Assembly (NCBI GenBank): GCA_016875195.1
Contig: VGRY01000028.1
Location: 1-44,182 of the forward strand
Length of the DNA stretch: 44,182 bases
Direction of reading: 5' to 3'
DNA from: Deltaproteobacteria bacterium
Lineage (GTDB): Bacteria; Desulfobacterota; BSN033; UBA1163
A program made the position numbers and the translations under genes. Shown here piece after piece: positions 7,397 to 15,715 of this stretch (its first letter is position 1; each line of letters opens with the position of its first letter). Under the pieces are notes generated by a model that saw only the letters and a program-made list of their open reading frames with translations, was not told where the DNA came from and ran no database searches.

Positions 7397-7825
7397 ATGA
7401 AATCAAAAACAATCCTCATCGGTTATCAGGATCATATGTTAGTCAGTTCGCTCTCGACTTTTTTACACGATATTGGATATAAGGTGGAGACGGCCAATCG
7501 CGTGAGCGAGATGATCCGGAAGATTAGAAAAGGACATACCCCTGTTGTCCTGCTGGAGGATGAGATAGAGGGGGTAAAGGCGTTTGACCTGGTTCCGCTG
7601 TTCAGGAATATCAGCGAAAAAACTCAGGTCATTGTTATTTCATCAGAAGTTTCTCTCGGTCTGGTCAAACGCCTTAGAGGAGCAGGGATATTTTATCAAG
7701 CCATGAAGCCGGTGGATCTGGAGGAGGTTAAGTCAGCCATCGGATGTGCTTTCGAGAAGATTGAGAGGGAGAATGTGAAGGAAGGTTTTTTTCCGTTTCT
7801 AATTCCAGGGAGGGTTCCAGCATGA
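7397..7825 (+). CDS. Degenerate receiver-domain protein (pseudo-receiver)
   Basis: The 142-residue product follows the receiver-domain fold pattern: ILIG start strand, LEDE after the third strand, VIVISSE and the conserved KP (K104) in YQAMKPVDLEEV. The phosphorylation machinery is altered. The acidic pair normally after the first strand reads YQD, and the acceptor position after the third strand is E54 followed by D55 and E56 instead of the standard single Asp. It may therefore be locked in one state or be a protein-docking module. It has no output domain. Its stop codon overlaps the ATG of the multiheme cytochrome gene (ATGA), so the two are translationally coupled, which is unusual for a regulator. 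Confidence 0.75.
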   Translation: MKSKTILIGYQDHMLVSSLSTFLHDIGYKVETANRVSEMIRKIRKGHTPVVLLEDEIEGVKAFDLVPLFRNISEKTQVIVISSEVSLGLVKRLRGAGIFYQAMKPVDLEEVKSAIGCAFEKIERENVKEGFFPFLIPGRVPA

Positions 7826-8868
7826 TGTGGACAAAGAAAAAGTTATGGATCGTCCCCTTAGGACTCTTTTCTCTTTTATTGGTTTACGGGATCATTGGAG
7901 AAACAGCCTGGGGCGATAACTCAAAGTGCCTCAGCTGTCATCAGGATAAAAATCTATCTAAAAAAGATGACCGGGGAAACAAAGTTTCTCTCTTTGTCTC
8001 GGAAGATCAGTTCAAGAAATCGGTTCATGGGAATGTTGCCTGCACCGATTGTCACACTCGGATCCTCGATGACTCCCATGCTTCAAAAGGGGTCAAGAAG
8101 GCTGACCGTAAGGTGGATTGCGGGACATGCCACGAAGAGTCGGAGACAAAATATAAAACAAGTGTCCATAGTATAAAAGCGGAGATCTCCTGCAAAGAGT
8201 GTCACGGACACCATTATGTGATCCCTCTTACCGACCCGAAATCAGCGACGTATCGAACCAATCTGATTCAGACCTGCGGAGCCTGCCATTCCGAAGAAGG
8301 TAAGCAGTTTAGTGAAAGCGTCCATGGGGTGGGGCTTTTCAGGGGGAGGCCCAATCATCCGACCTGTACGACCTGTCATGGAACGCATGGGATTAAGCCC
8401 AGGACTGATCCGGAGTCAGCGGTCCATGAAAGGAAGATCGCCATCACCACCTGCCCTCAGTGTCATGCGGCTGAACAGATTACAAAGGAGTATCGTTTTA
8501 CTACAAAACCTGTCAAATCCTATTACGATAGCTTCCATGGCCTTTCTTACCGGGGTGGAGATACTTTTTCAGCCAATTGTGCAAGCTGCCATGGCGTCCA
8601 TGACATCCGTTCCTCCTCTGACCCCAAGTCAATGATCCACAAGGATAATCTTCAGAAGACCTGTGGCGTTTGTCACCCCAAAGCCTCCATAAACTTTGCC
8701 AAGGGAAAAATTCATACCCTTGCTGACATCAAAGGAACAGACTTCGGAGAGAAGGCGGTAGGGTGGGTGAGGGTCATTTACATTATCCTGATCGTATCGG
8801 TCATCGGAGGATTGACTTTCTTCAATTTCACGGATTGGTTGAGGAAGACCATCGATCGAAAGCCTTAA
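7822..8868 (+). CDS. Nonaheme c-type cytochrome, membrane-anchored
   Basis: This 348-residue protein has nine CXXCH heme-attachment motifs (starting at residues 36, 74, 100, 124, 152, 182, 211, 253 and 281) and several additional His residues that can serve as distal ligands. An N-terminal hydrophobic segment (about 8-30) directs export and a C-terminal helix (about 316-338) anchors it, so the hemes lie on the periplasmic side. The next gene encodes a cytochrome b, giving a likely quinol-linked electron-transfer module. It has no catalytic motif of NrfA or of octaheme hydroxylamine oxidoreductase that I can see, so it is more likely an electron carrier than a nitrite reductase. It overlaps the pseudo-receiver gene by four bases; a second in-frame ATG follows directly. 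Confidence 0.93.
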   Translation: MMWTKKKLWIVPLGLFSLLLVYGIIGETAWGDNSKCLSCHQDKNLSKKDDRGNKVSLFVSEDQFKKSVHGNVACTDCHTRILDDSHASKGVKKADRKVDCGTCHEESETKYKTSVHSIKAEISCKECHGHHYVIPLTDPKSATYRTNLIQTCGACHSEEGKQFSESVHGVGLFRGRPNHPTCTTCHGTHGIKPRTDPESAVHERKIAITTCPQCHAAEQITKEYRFTTKPVKSYYDSFHGLSYRGGDTFSANCASCHGVHDIRSSSDPKSMIHKDNLQKTCGVCHPKASINFAKGKIHTLADIKGTDFGEKAVGWVRVIYIILIVSVIGGLTFFNFTDWLRKTIDRKP

Positions 8869-8886
8869 CTCAAGGAGTCGAAGATT

Positions 8887-9717
8887 ATGTCGAAAAAATA
8901 TCTCAGGATGACATTGAATGAAAGAATTCAACACATCAATCTTGCCATCAACTTTACGATTCTGGTGATCACCGGTTTCGCTTTGAAATATCCGGAAGCC
9001 TTCTGGGCTTCTCCTATTACGGATGTTCCGCTGGGCATGACTTTCAGAGGGTTTCTCCATCGGCTCTCCGGAATCGCTACCGTTACCCTGGGAGGATATC
9101 ACCTTCTGTATCTGGCGTTTACAGCGAGGGGGAGAAGGATTGCGATCGATATGATTCCCGTGCTCAAGGATGCCAAAGACCTCTGGGAGACGCTTAAAAA
9201 TAACCTCTTTATCAACCGTCCCGCCAAAGTGATCAAGATGGGGCGATTCAATTTCCGTGAAAAGCTCGAATATTTAGGGTTGATCTGGGGGACCATCGTG
9301 ATGACCGTTACCGGCTTCATCCTCTGGTTCAAGGAAGAATGGCTTTTCTTCTTTCCGATGTGGACCTTTGATGTAGCCCGAGCCATCCATTTTTACGAGG
9401 CCATCCTTGCGACCCTGACCATTCTGGTCTGGCATTTTTACTCCGTCATTTTTAACCCGGATGTCTATCCCATGAGCTGGGCCTGGATCGATGGGAACCT
9501 GACCGAACATGAGATGGAATTGGAACATGGTCTGGAACTGGAGAAGATCAAAGCTGAACAAGAGCGGGAGCTGAAGGATTTCGACGAGACGAGAAATTCA
9601 GGCGGTGGCAGAGTCTATCCAATGCACAGGGAGAAGAGGGAACCGCTGAGCGTTAAACGGGTTTACGGCGCCATTCAGGACATGAATGAATCGATTAAGA
9701 ACTGGAAAGGAATGTAA
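8887..9717 (+). CDS. Membrane cytochrome b (FdhI/b561-like)
   Basis: This 276-residue protein has four predicted membrane helices (about 18-34, 55-79, 130-150 and 165-190), with heme-ligand candidates H16, H58, H72, H168 and H183 placed as in formate dehydrogenase gamma or thiosulfate reductase cytochrome b subunits. Such proteins oxidise or reduce quinones and pass electrons to periplasmic c-type hemes. The C-terminal 80 residues are hydrophilic and charged, with a Glu-rich helix, and are longer than in simple b561 proteins. It lies 18 bp after the nonaheme cytochrome, so the two probably form one complex. The direction of electron flow cannot be told from the sequence. Confidence 0.9.
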   Translation: MSKKYLRMTLNERIQHINLAINFTILVITGFALKYPEAFWASPITDVPLGMTFRGFLHRLSGIATVTLGGYHLLYLAFTARGRRIAIDMIPVLKDAKDLWETLKNNLFINRPAKVIKMGRFNFREKLEYLGLIWGTIVMTVTGFILWFKEEWLFFFPMWTFDVARAIHFYEAILATLTILVWHFYSVIFNPDVYPMSWAWIDGNLTEHEMELEHGLELEKIKAEQERELKDFDETRNSGGGRVYPMHREKREPLSVKRVYGAIQDMNESIKNWKGM

Positions 9718-9750
9718 CCTGGCCCCACCTCACTTCCTCTTGTTTATAAC

Positions 9751-9791
9751 TCCCCCCATCCCCCTCATAGATTAAGAGGGGGGGACGGGGG
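9751..9791. repeat. C/G-run hairpin
   Basis: Runs of C (CCCCCCATCCCCCTC) face runs of G (GAGGGGGGGACGGGGG) across a short ATAGATTAA spacer about 33 bp after the cytochrome b stop. The stem is very stable and may stop transcription or protect the mRNA end, but no T-tract follows. Confidence 0.6.
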
Positions 9792-9847
9792 CGTTAGATC
9801 GGGGGTAGGGAGGGGTTAAGGAAGAAACAAAAGGGGGGTGAAGGCTT

Positions 9848-10015
9848 ATGAAAGAGAATATCTGGGATCGATACGGGCCTTATCCGAAAAAAAGGGGAAA
9901 GAAAAGAGTCATCAGGAAAGAAGGAAAATTTTTGAAAAAAAGTTTTAGCTGGTTCACGTGGAAGGCTGAAAAAATCGGAGGAGTGACTCTTTATCATCCT
10001 TGTTTGCAACATTAA
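9848..10015 (+). CDS. Small basic ORF, 55 residues, unknown
   Basis: An ATG at 9848 follows a strong purine-rich site (AAGGGGGGTGAAGG) and opens 55 codons ending in TAA at 10013-10015. The product begins MKENIWDRYGPYP, is rich in Lys and Arg in its first half, and contains two Trp residues and one Cys near its end. There is no signal peptide or known motif. The good ribosome-binding site and the lack of any other gene in the 390-bp gap support it; the low complexity and small size argue against. Treat as a candidate. Confidence 0.4.
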   Translation: MKENIWDRYGPYPKKRGKKRVIRKEGKFLKKSFSWFTWKAEKIGGVTLYHPCLQH

Positions 10016-10069
10016 TAGAAGTTAAGAGCTTCGAGCATAGCGGATAGCGCTTAACTAAAGAATTTATAG

Positions 10070-10137
10070 CCCTATATATCCTCTTACTCCCACCATCCAA
10101 ACCCCACCCAAATGGAGAGGATATATAGGGTTTTTTT
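10070..10137 (+). terminator. Long-loop intrinsic terminator or attenuator
   Basis: A perfect 15-bp stem, CCCTATATATCCTCT (10070-10084) with its complement at 10116-10130, encloses a 31-nt C-rich loop and is followed by TTTTTTT. It would end the transcript coming from the small ORF or cytochrome operon. It lies only about 70 bp before the protease start, so it could also act as an attenuator in that gene's leader. Confidence 0.65.
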
Positions 10138-10204
10138 ATTGTCTGAGAATAGAGAACATGTTAAGATTAACCCCACCCAAACAAGATTTCAAAAAAACAG
10201 GAAG

Positions 10205-11620
10205 ATGTCCCCTCGAATAAAAAACATCATTTGGGTTACCTCTCTTTTCCTCTGCTTCTTCTTCATTCATTTTGCAACCATCTCAGGGGCGATGACCATC
10301 GAAGAGGAGAAGAAGTTAGGGAAGAAGATCCTATTCGAAATGGAGAAGAAGGTCGATTGGGTAAGGGACCTGACCTTGCAGAACTTTATCAACACGATCG
10401 GTCAATCTCTTGTTGCTCAGGTGGGTTCAACTCCTTTTGATTTCAAATTCTATTTAATCGTTGGAAGAGACCCCAATGCCTATGCCATTCCAGGAGGCCA
10501 CATCTTTGTGACGACCGGGCTTTTAATCTCAACAGAGAGTGAACAGGAAATCGCAGGAGTCCTCAGCCACGAAATCTCTCATGTCATGGCAAGACATGTG
10601 GCGCAGATGATCGAGAGGTCGAAAAGGCTTAACATTGCCTCCATGGCAGCCATCATCGCAGGGATGCTTTTAGGAGGAGGCGGAAAAGCGGGCGAGGCGG
10701 TAGCCGCAACGGCAATGGCAACCGCAGAAGCCCTTGCCCTGAAATATACCCGCGAGATGGAGGTTGAAGCTGATCAGAATGGTCTTCAATACATGATCCG
10801 GGCGGGTTATGACCCCAATGGACTCATCGCCTTTATGAATAAAATTTATAAACACAGTCTCACCTCAGGGCCAGGAATTCCGACTTATCTGTCAACCCAC
10901 CCGGGTATCGGAGACCGAATTGCTATGATGGAAAACCTCCTTCAGACCGGACCCAAACCAACTGGACCTTTTAAAACTTCCGGAATTTATCGGAAGATTC
11001 AGGTCAAGGCGTTTGTGGAGGAGCGAGAAGCCCATGTGGCGATCAATCACTTTCAATCTCTGGTCGATTCCAACCCGCAGGGTGTAGAGGCCCATTATGG
11101 TCTGGGGCTTGCCTACCGAAAGATAGGACGATTAGATAAGTCGATAGAGGTTTTGCATCATGCACTTTCACTGGCTCCCAAAGATGGGGATGTATTAAGG
11201 GAACTGGGGATCACCTCTTTTTTTTCTGGGAAGATAGACCAGGCGATTAAAAACTTCGAGACCGTTCGCTCACTCTCTAAGATCAATGATGACCGGAATG
11301 ATGATCTATTGAGCGTCTATTACCTGGGCAGGTGTTTTCAGGAGAAAGGAGATTTTTCTCGGGCCCTGCCGCTCTTCTTGGAGGTGAAAAAGAACTATCC
11401 CGAGTGGATCGATGTTAACCATAGCCTGGGTTCCGTTTACGGAAGAATGGGCCAGAAGGGATTGTCCCATTTTTATTTTGCTAACTTTTTTAAATTAAAG
11501 GGTGAATATAAGAACGCCGTGCATCACTACAAGATCTCCCTCGATTGGCTGGAGAGAGGAAGCCTGGAAAGAGAGGAAGCCCAGAGAGAGATGAGGGACC
11601 TGGGAGGAACAGGGAAATAG
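10205..11620 (+). CDS. M48 metalloprotease with C-terminal TPRs (BepA-like)
   Basis: I start at ATG 10205, which gives a 471-residue protein beginning with a signal peptide (about 5-28). The in-frame ORF from 10112 would begin inside the terminator hairpin. The zinc site is HEISH at 122-126 in the VLSHEISHVMARH segment, with a third ligand in the ExxxD motif around residues 186-190. From about residue 285 the chain turns into TPR-like helical pairs (HYGLGLAYRKIGRLDKSI and later repeats). This M48-plus-TPR architecture is that of BepA/YfgC, a periplasmic protease and chaperone in outer-membrane protein quality control. The family is secure; the BepA role is inferred from architecture. Confidence 0.9.
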   Translation: MSPRIKNIIWVTSLFLCFFFIHFATISGAMTIEEEKKLGKKILFEMEKKVDWVRDLTLQNFINTIGQSLVAQVGSTPFDFKFYLIVGRDPNAYAIPGGHIFVTTGLLISTESEQEIAGVLSHEISHVMARHVAQMIERSKRLNIASMAAIIAGMLLGGGGKAGEAVAATAMATAEALALKYTREMEVEADQNGLQYMIRAGYDPNGLIAFMNKIYKHSLTSGPGIPTYLSTHPGIGDRIAMMENLLQTGPKPTGPFKTSGIYRKIQVKAFVEEREAHVAINHFQSLVDSNPQGVEAHYGLGLAYRKIGRLDKSIEVLHHALSLAPKDGDVLRELGITSFFSGKIDQAIKNFETVRSLSKINDDRNDDLLSVYYLGRCFQEKGDFSRALPLFLEVKKNYPEWIDVNHSLGSVYGRMGQKGLSHFYFANFFKLKGEYKNAVHHYKISLDWLERGSLEREEAQREMRDLGGTGK

Positions 11621-11629
11621 ACGACAATA

Positions 11630-11757
11630 ACCAAGCTCCAAGCACCAATAATCAAATAATAACCAAAGTTTCAATGACCGAAATTCCAGTTTGGTTATTT
11701 GGAAATTGATCCAATGGAACTTATTTGGAGCTTGGGATTTGGTGATTGGAATTTTGA
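11630..11757. repeat. CCAAGCT-word palindromic array
   Basis: Left words (ACCAAGC, TCCAAGC, ACCAATA) face right words (TTGGAGC, TTGGGAT, TTGGTGA, TTGGAAT) at a 7-base period, forming a long imperfect hairpin between the protease and DUF2284 genes. No ORF is supported in it. Confidence 0.7.
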
Positions 11758-11814
11758 ATATGAACTCGAATATAAGGTTTGTCACAATGGTTGGCAAAGG
11801 AGGGTATCGGAGTT

Positions 11815-12348
11815 ATGATGCAGCCCATTGAGGAGTATTGCAAACTTGCTATTGAGAGGGGGATCGACGGAGCAAAGGTGATCAATACCGGCTCGATTGC
11901 GACAGCCGAATGGGTCCGATTGAAATGTCAGTTCGGATGTCCGGGATTCGGACGAAGCCATTGCTGTCCTCCTCATAGCCCTACGCCCGAGGTTACCCGG
12001 AGGGTGATCGATTCCTATCAGAAGGCGATTTTGCTTCACCGTCACATTCCACATGTTCCCAAGAGGAGGGAAGTGGCAAAACACTTTAATGAGATGGTTG
12101 TTCGACTTGAGATTGATATTTTTCTCGGAGGCTATTATAAAGCTTGGAGTATGACCTCCGGGCCTTGCCGCCTTTGTAAGGAGTGCGATTTGAACAGTGC
12201 TTGCAAGCACGGATACGAGGCAAGGCCTTCGATGGAGGCCTGTGGAGTGGATGTTTTTCAAACCGCAAGGGAAAACGGATTTCCCATCCAGGTCGTGCGA
12301 ACCCAAGAAGAGACACAGAATATCTTTGGATTGATCCTGGTGGATTGA
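11815..12348 (+). CDS. DUF2284 predicted metal-binding protein
   Basis: The 177-residue product is rich in Cys and shows the DUF2284 pattern: CQFGCPGFGRSHCCPPHSPT in the first third, then CRLCKEC, C.HGYEARPSMEACGVDV and a C-terminal F.LILVD. The conserved cysteines probably bind metal or an iron-sulfur cluster; no reaction is established for the family. I chose ATG 11815 (followed by a second ATG) because AAAGGAGGG and ATCGGAG lie upstream; the ORF itself opens at a TTG at 11779. It stands alone between two hairpin elements, with the downstream element beginning right at its stop codon. Confidence 0.82.
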   Translation: MMQPIEEYCKLAIERGIDGAKVINTGSIATAEWVRLKCQFGCPGFGRSHCCPPHSPTPEVTRRVIDSYQKAILLHRHIPHVPKRREVAKHFNEMVVRLEIDIFLGGYYKAWSMTSGPCRLCKECDLNSACKHGYEARPSMEACGVDVFQTARENGFPIQVVRTQEETQNIFGLILVD

Positions 12349-12417
12349 ACCCTGTTAGAATTCAAGCCCCGACAACGCAAGGCGCGAAACGGAGTAGAGC
12401 ATTTTTTCTAACAGGGT
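12349..12417. repeat. ACCCTGTTAGAA terminal-inverted-repeat element
   Basis: A 69-bp unit is bounded by perfect 12-bp inverted repeats, ACCCTGTTAGAA (12349-12360) and TTCTAACAGGGT (12406-12417). It starts directly after the DUF2284 stop. Nearly the same terminal sequence (ACCCCGTTAGAAAG) bounds the unit at 17977-18099. It could act as a transcription terminator, or be a tiny non-autonomous mobile element. Confidence 0.7.
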
Positions 12418-12439
12418 AAAGGAAGGAAGAAATTCTCAT

Positions 12440-15142
12440 ATGAAGCGTGAGAAGAAGAGCAATAAAGGAGAGGAGATCATCAGGCTCAACCGCGAGCTGT
12501 CGATCCTCAATGCCATCAGCCAGACTGTCAATGAATCGATTGACCTGGATGAGATTCTCAACAGGAGCCTGGATAAAATTGTAGAGATGACCGAAATTCA
12601 GTCGGTGGGCATCTACCTCCTGAAGGAAGGAACCAACGAACTGATCTATGTGGCCCACAAGGGATTTTCAATGGCTTTTTCAAAGGGGATGAAGCGATTG
12701 AAGTTGGGCGAAGGAGCAACAGGAAAGGTTGCGCTTTCAGGGGAACCCCTCTTCATCGAAGACTATCCCGGTTACTCGGAGGCGATTCCTTTTGCCATCG
12801 AAGAAGGCTTGAAATCCCTGGCGGTCATTCCCCTTAGAACGAGGGAGAAAATATATGGAACTCTTAATATTGCTCGAAAGGAATTTGATAAGTTTATTCC
12901 CTCTACCCGAAACTTATTAAATTCGATCGGACAGATCATCAGCAGCGCTCTGGAGAGGGCTTCCCTTTATACAGAGAATGTCAGGCGACTCGAAGAGCAG
13001 AAGACGCTTTACTCGATCAGCCAGGAGATTGCCTCCCGCCTCGAACTGAAAGTGATTCTCCAAAAGATCGTAAAGAGCGCCATCGAACTTTTGAGGGTTG
13101 AGGGCGGATCGGTTGCCCTCTGGGACAATCGAAAACAGACCTATGTGAACGTCATCATCGATGGGTTACCGGAATCTTTTATGGGCAAAGAATTTTCACC
13201 TTCCTCGCAGGGCATCGTGGGGGAGGTATTAAAAAGGAAGGGCCCTGTGCTCTACAAGGATTATGAGGGCCATGCCAATCGGATGACCGAGCTGGACTCG
13301 CTTCATTTCAAAGAAGTCATGGGAGTTCCCCTGATCGTCAGAGACATGGTCATTGGAGTCATGGCGATTGGCACCATCGATCCCCAGAGACATTTCCAAC
13401 AGAGTGAGATCGACCTCCTTTTTGCTTTCGGCCAGCAGGCAGCCATTGCCATTGGTAATGCCCAACTTTATGAGGACTCGTTAGCCAAGATCAGACAATT
13501 GACGATCCTTTACGAGGTCGGGAAAAAACTTTCTTCCACTCTCGATCTTGACGAATTACTCAACAATGCCCTCGAGCTTCTCAACGCACAGTGGGGTTAT
13601 CCTCTGTGCAGTATTCTGTTGAGGGATCGTGAGAAGAATGAACTCTATATCCGACAGGTCATCGGTCGGGACATTAACGAGGTGAAGCATTTGAGGTTCC
13701 GAGTCGGTATCGATGGGATTGTTGGATGGGTGGCCAATACCGGCGAACCTCTTTATGTCCCGGATGTATCCAGAGATTCCAGGTATATCTTGGGATCTCC
13801 AGAGGGCAGGTCAGAGGCCGCCTTCCCACTCAAAGTGAGAGAACAGGTGATCGGTGTTCTGGATACAGAGAGCAGGGAGATACACGGGTTTGATGAGGAG
13901 GATTTAAAAGCACTCTCTTCTTTTGCAAGCCAGGTGAGCATCTTCATTGAGAATGCACAACTCTTCTCCGATTTGAAGAAGACCCTGAGTGAGTTAAAAC
14001 AGGCTCAGGATCAGATCGTCCAGGCTGAGAAATTGAGAGCGATGGGGGAGATGGCCAGCGGCGTGGCGCACGATTTCAATAATGTCCTGGCTGCCATCCT
14101 TGGAAATATTCAACTCCTTCTCTATTCCTTTGATCATTACGGACCGGATGAGATCCGGGAACGGTTAAAAACGATTGAAAAGGCTTCCAAGGATGGAGCG
14201 GAGACAGTCCGTCGCATCCAGGATTTTACAGGCAAGAGGAGAGACAGGGAATTCATCCCGCTGTTCTTCAACGATATCGTCAAAGAGGTGGCGGCCATTA
14301 CAGAACCTCGCTGGAAGGATCAGGCTCAAAAGAAAGGAATCCATATCGAGCTGATCAAGCATCTTGGAGAGGTTTCTCCCATTCTGGGAAATCCTTCAGA
14401 GCTGAGAGAGGTCTTGACCAACATACTCTTTAATGCCGTCGATGCGATGCCACAAGGAGGACAGATCACCTTTTCAACCCAACCTCATTCCGAAGGATGG
14501 GTCGAATTGAAGATTACCGATACAGGTATTGGCATGACAGAGGAGGTGAAGAAGAGAATCTTCGATCCTTTCTTTACCACCAAGGGAGTTTCCAGTTCCG
14601 GACTGGGGATGAGTGTCTCTTATGGGATCATCAAGCGTCATGGAGGGGAGATCCTGGTTGAAAGTGAAGCCGGAAAAGGAACCACCTTCATTATCCATCT
14701 GCCTATAGGTTTTGGGGAAGAGGTCAAAGAGGTAAAAGAAAAGGTAGAGAAACCTGTGGGAGCCCTTCGTCATGCCAGGATTCTTGTGATCGATGACGAG
14801 GAGGCTGTCCGGGATATCCTCTCACGCATGTTAAGGACCAAGGGGCATCTGGTTGACGTGGCAGAGGATGGGGATGTAGGGATAGAGCGTTTTAAAGGCC
14901 AGCCTTTTGACCTGGTTTTCACCGATCTCGGGATGCCGAAGATGTCAGGCTGGGAGGTGGGAAAGGCGCTCAAGGCATTGGACCCCGCAATCCCCGTGAT
15001 TATGATCACGGGCTGGGGGATGGAACTGGATCGGGGCAAGATGGGCGAAAGCGGGATCGACCTGATCATCTCCAAACCCTTCAACTTCGATCAGGTGACA
15101 GACCTGATCAATGAAGCCCTGGAATTAAAGAATAAAATGTAG
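12440..15142 (+). CDS. Hybrid sensor histidine kinase with three GAF domains and a receiver
   Basis: This 900-residue protein has three successive GAF-like sensor domains (about 25-175, 190-345 and 350-505), each starting with the same kind of LxxISQ..S.LDLxxIL helix. Then come a phosphoacceptor domain with H544 in GVAHDFNN, an HATPase domain (N box NILFNAVDAMP, DTGIGM, and GLGMSVSYGI), and a C-terminal receiver with D829 in VFTDLGMP and Lys in SKPF. No membrane helix is seen, so it is a cytoplasmic sensor; GAF domains bind small ligands, hemes or cyclic nucleotides. The receiver implies a phosphorelay or autoregulation. It could signal to the NtrC-type regulator at 4700, but no shared operon proves it. 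The TTCTCAT preceding the ATG gives only a weak ribosome-binding site (GGAAGGAAGAAA upstream). Confidence 0.93.
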   Translation: MKREKKSNKGEEIIRLNRELSILNAISQTVNESIDLDEILNRSLDKIVEMTEIQSVGIYLLKEGTNELIYVAHKGFSMAFSKGMKRLKLGEGATGKVALSGEPLFIEDYPGYSEAIPFAIEEGLKSLAVIPLRTREKIYGTLNIARKEFDKFIPSTRNLLNSIGQIISSALERASLYTENVRRLEEQKTLYSISQEIASRLELKVILQKIVKSAIELLRVEGGSVALWDNRKQTYVNVIIDGLPESFMGKEFSPSSQGIVGEVLKRKGPVLYKDYEGHANRMTELDSLHFKEVMGVPLIVRDMVIGVMAIGTIDPQRHFQQSEIDLLFAFGQQAAIAIGNAQLYEDSLAKIRQLTILYEVGKKLSSTLDLDELLNNALELLNAQWGYPLCSILLRDREKNELYIRQVIGRDINEVKHLRFRVGIDGIVGWVANTGEPLYVPDVSRDSRYILGSPEGRSEAAFPLKVREQVIGVLDTESREIHGFDEEDLKALSSFASQVSIFIENAQLFSDLKKTLSELKQAQDQIVQAEKLRAMGEMASGVAHDFNNVLAAILGNIQLLLYSFDHYGPDEIRERLKTIEKASKDGAETVRRIQDFTGKRRDREFIPLFFNDIVKEVAAITEPRWKDQAQKKGIHIELIKHLGEVSPILGNPSELREVLTNILFNAVDAMPQGGQITFSTQPHSEGWVELKITDTGIGMTEEVKKRIFDPFFTTKGVSSSGLGMSVSYGIIKRHGGEILVESEAGKGTTFIIHLPIGFGEEVKEVKEKVEKPVGALRHARILVIDDEEAVRDILSRMLRTKGHLVDVAEDGDVGIERFKGQPFDLVFTDLGMPKMSGWEVGKALKALDPAIPVIMITGWGMELDRGKMGESGIDLIISKPFNFDQVTDLINEALELKNKM

Positions 15143-15156
15143 TTTGAACCTATTTT

Positions 15157-15183
15157 AAATTGCAAATTTCAAATTTAAAATTG
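15157..15183. repeat. AAATTTC-word array, second copy
   Basis: These 27 bp are identical to 6146-6172. They consist of 7-base words (AAATTGC, AAATTTC, AAATTTA) and follow the hybrid kinase stop by 14 bp. The facing arm is reduced to TTGTAAAAATTG, so this copy is truncated. Confidence 0.75.
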
Positions 15184-15251
15184 TAAAAATTGGGAAGTGT
15201 CCTTAATTTGTACCGAAGAGGGTAGGTGGAACTCCAGGAACCTGCCCCTTT

Positions 15252-15635
15252 TTAAAAGCAGCCTAACTGGCAATCGCTAATCTTTATTTTCATCTTAGTG
15301 GCAGCGTCACCGATTTCTCTCAAACCAATCTTGGTCTTTCTGCCTAAATCGTGGGCCACCTTGCAGGGAAGATGGTTGTCCACCAGTGAGCTTTGTATGG
15401 CTTTCATGACCTCCTGGCTAAAGAGTTTATGATCAAGATCTTCGTGTTGTGATTTTTTTATCTTGAAACAGCCAAGCATACAGTCCGTTAATTTCACCCC
15501 CAACTTATTAATCGTTTCTCCCACCATCTTGGATTCTACGTTGAGATCCAATGATAATCTCAAGGCAACAGGGCAGGGGAGATAACCATTGACAGCAGAG
15601 GTTAATATCGCTTCTTCAATCTTTTCAGGACTCAT
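15252..15635 (-). CDS. Duplicated Cys-containing module protein, unknown
   Basis: The 127-residue product consists of two related halves of about 50 residues (6-57 and 76-127). Each half begins with a helix (EEAILTSAV or MKAIQSSLV), continues with LPC, carries a helix-turn-helix-like stretch, and ends in the almost identical DC.LGCF. The paired cysteines at equal positions suggest a metal or iron-sulfur site or a redox disulfide in each half. I do not recognise the family with certainty. ATG 15635 is chosen because GAGGTGG lies upstream; a GTG at 15644 is in frame. It is on the opposite strand to the kinase and no obvious partner lies next to it. Confidence 0.7.
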   Translation of the reverse strand: MSPEKIEEAILTSAVNGYLPCPVALRLSLDLNVESKMVGETINKLGVKLTDCMLGCFKIKKSQHEDLDHKLFSQEVMKAIQSSLVDNHLPCKVAHDLGRKTKIGLREIGDAATKMKIKISDCQLGCF

Positions 15636-15715
15636 TTGACCCACCTCATTCTGTTATAATGTTGAAATCTAATCCCATACTCACTCTGTTCCGGAGTTAA
15701 TCCGAAGATCTGAAA

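Noticed and set aside
7822..8868. Nonaheme cytochrome as a nitrite reductase (NrfA)
   Set aside because: No CXXCK active-site heme motif is present and the heme number does not fit NrfA.
10112..10204. Longer N-terminus for the M48 protease
   Set aside because: It would start inside the terminator hairpin and delay the signal peptide; ATG 10205 gives a normal signal sequence.
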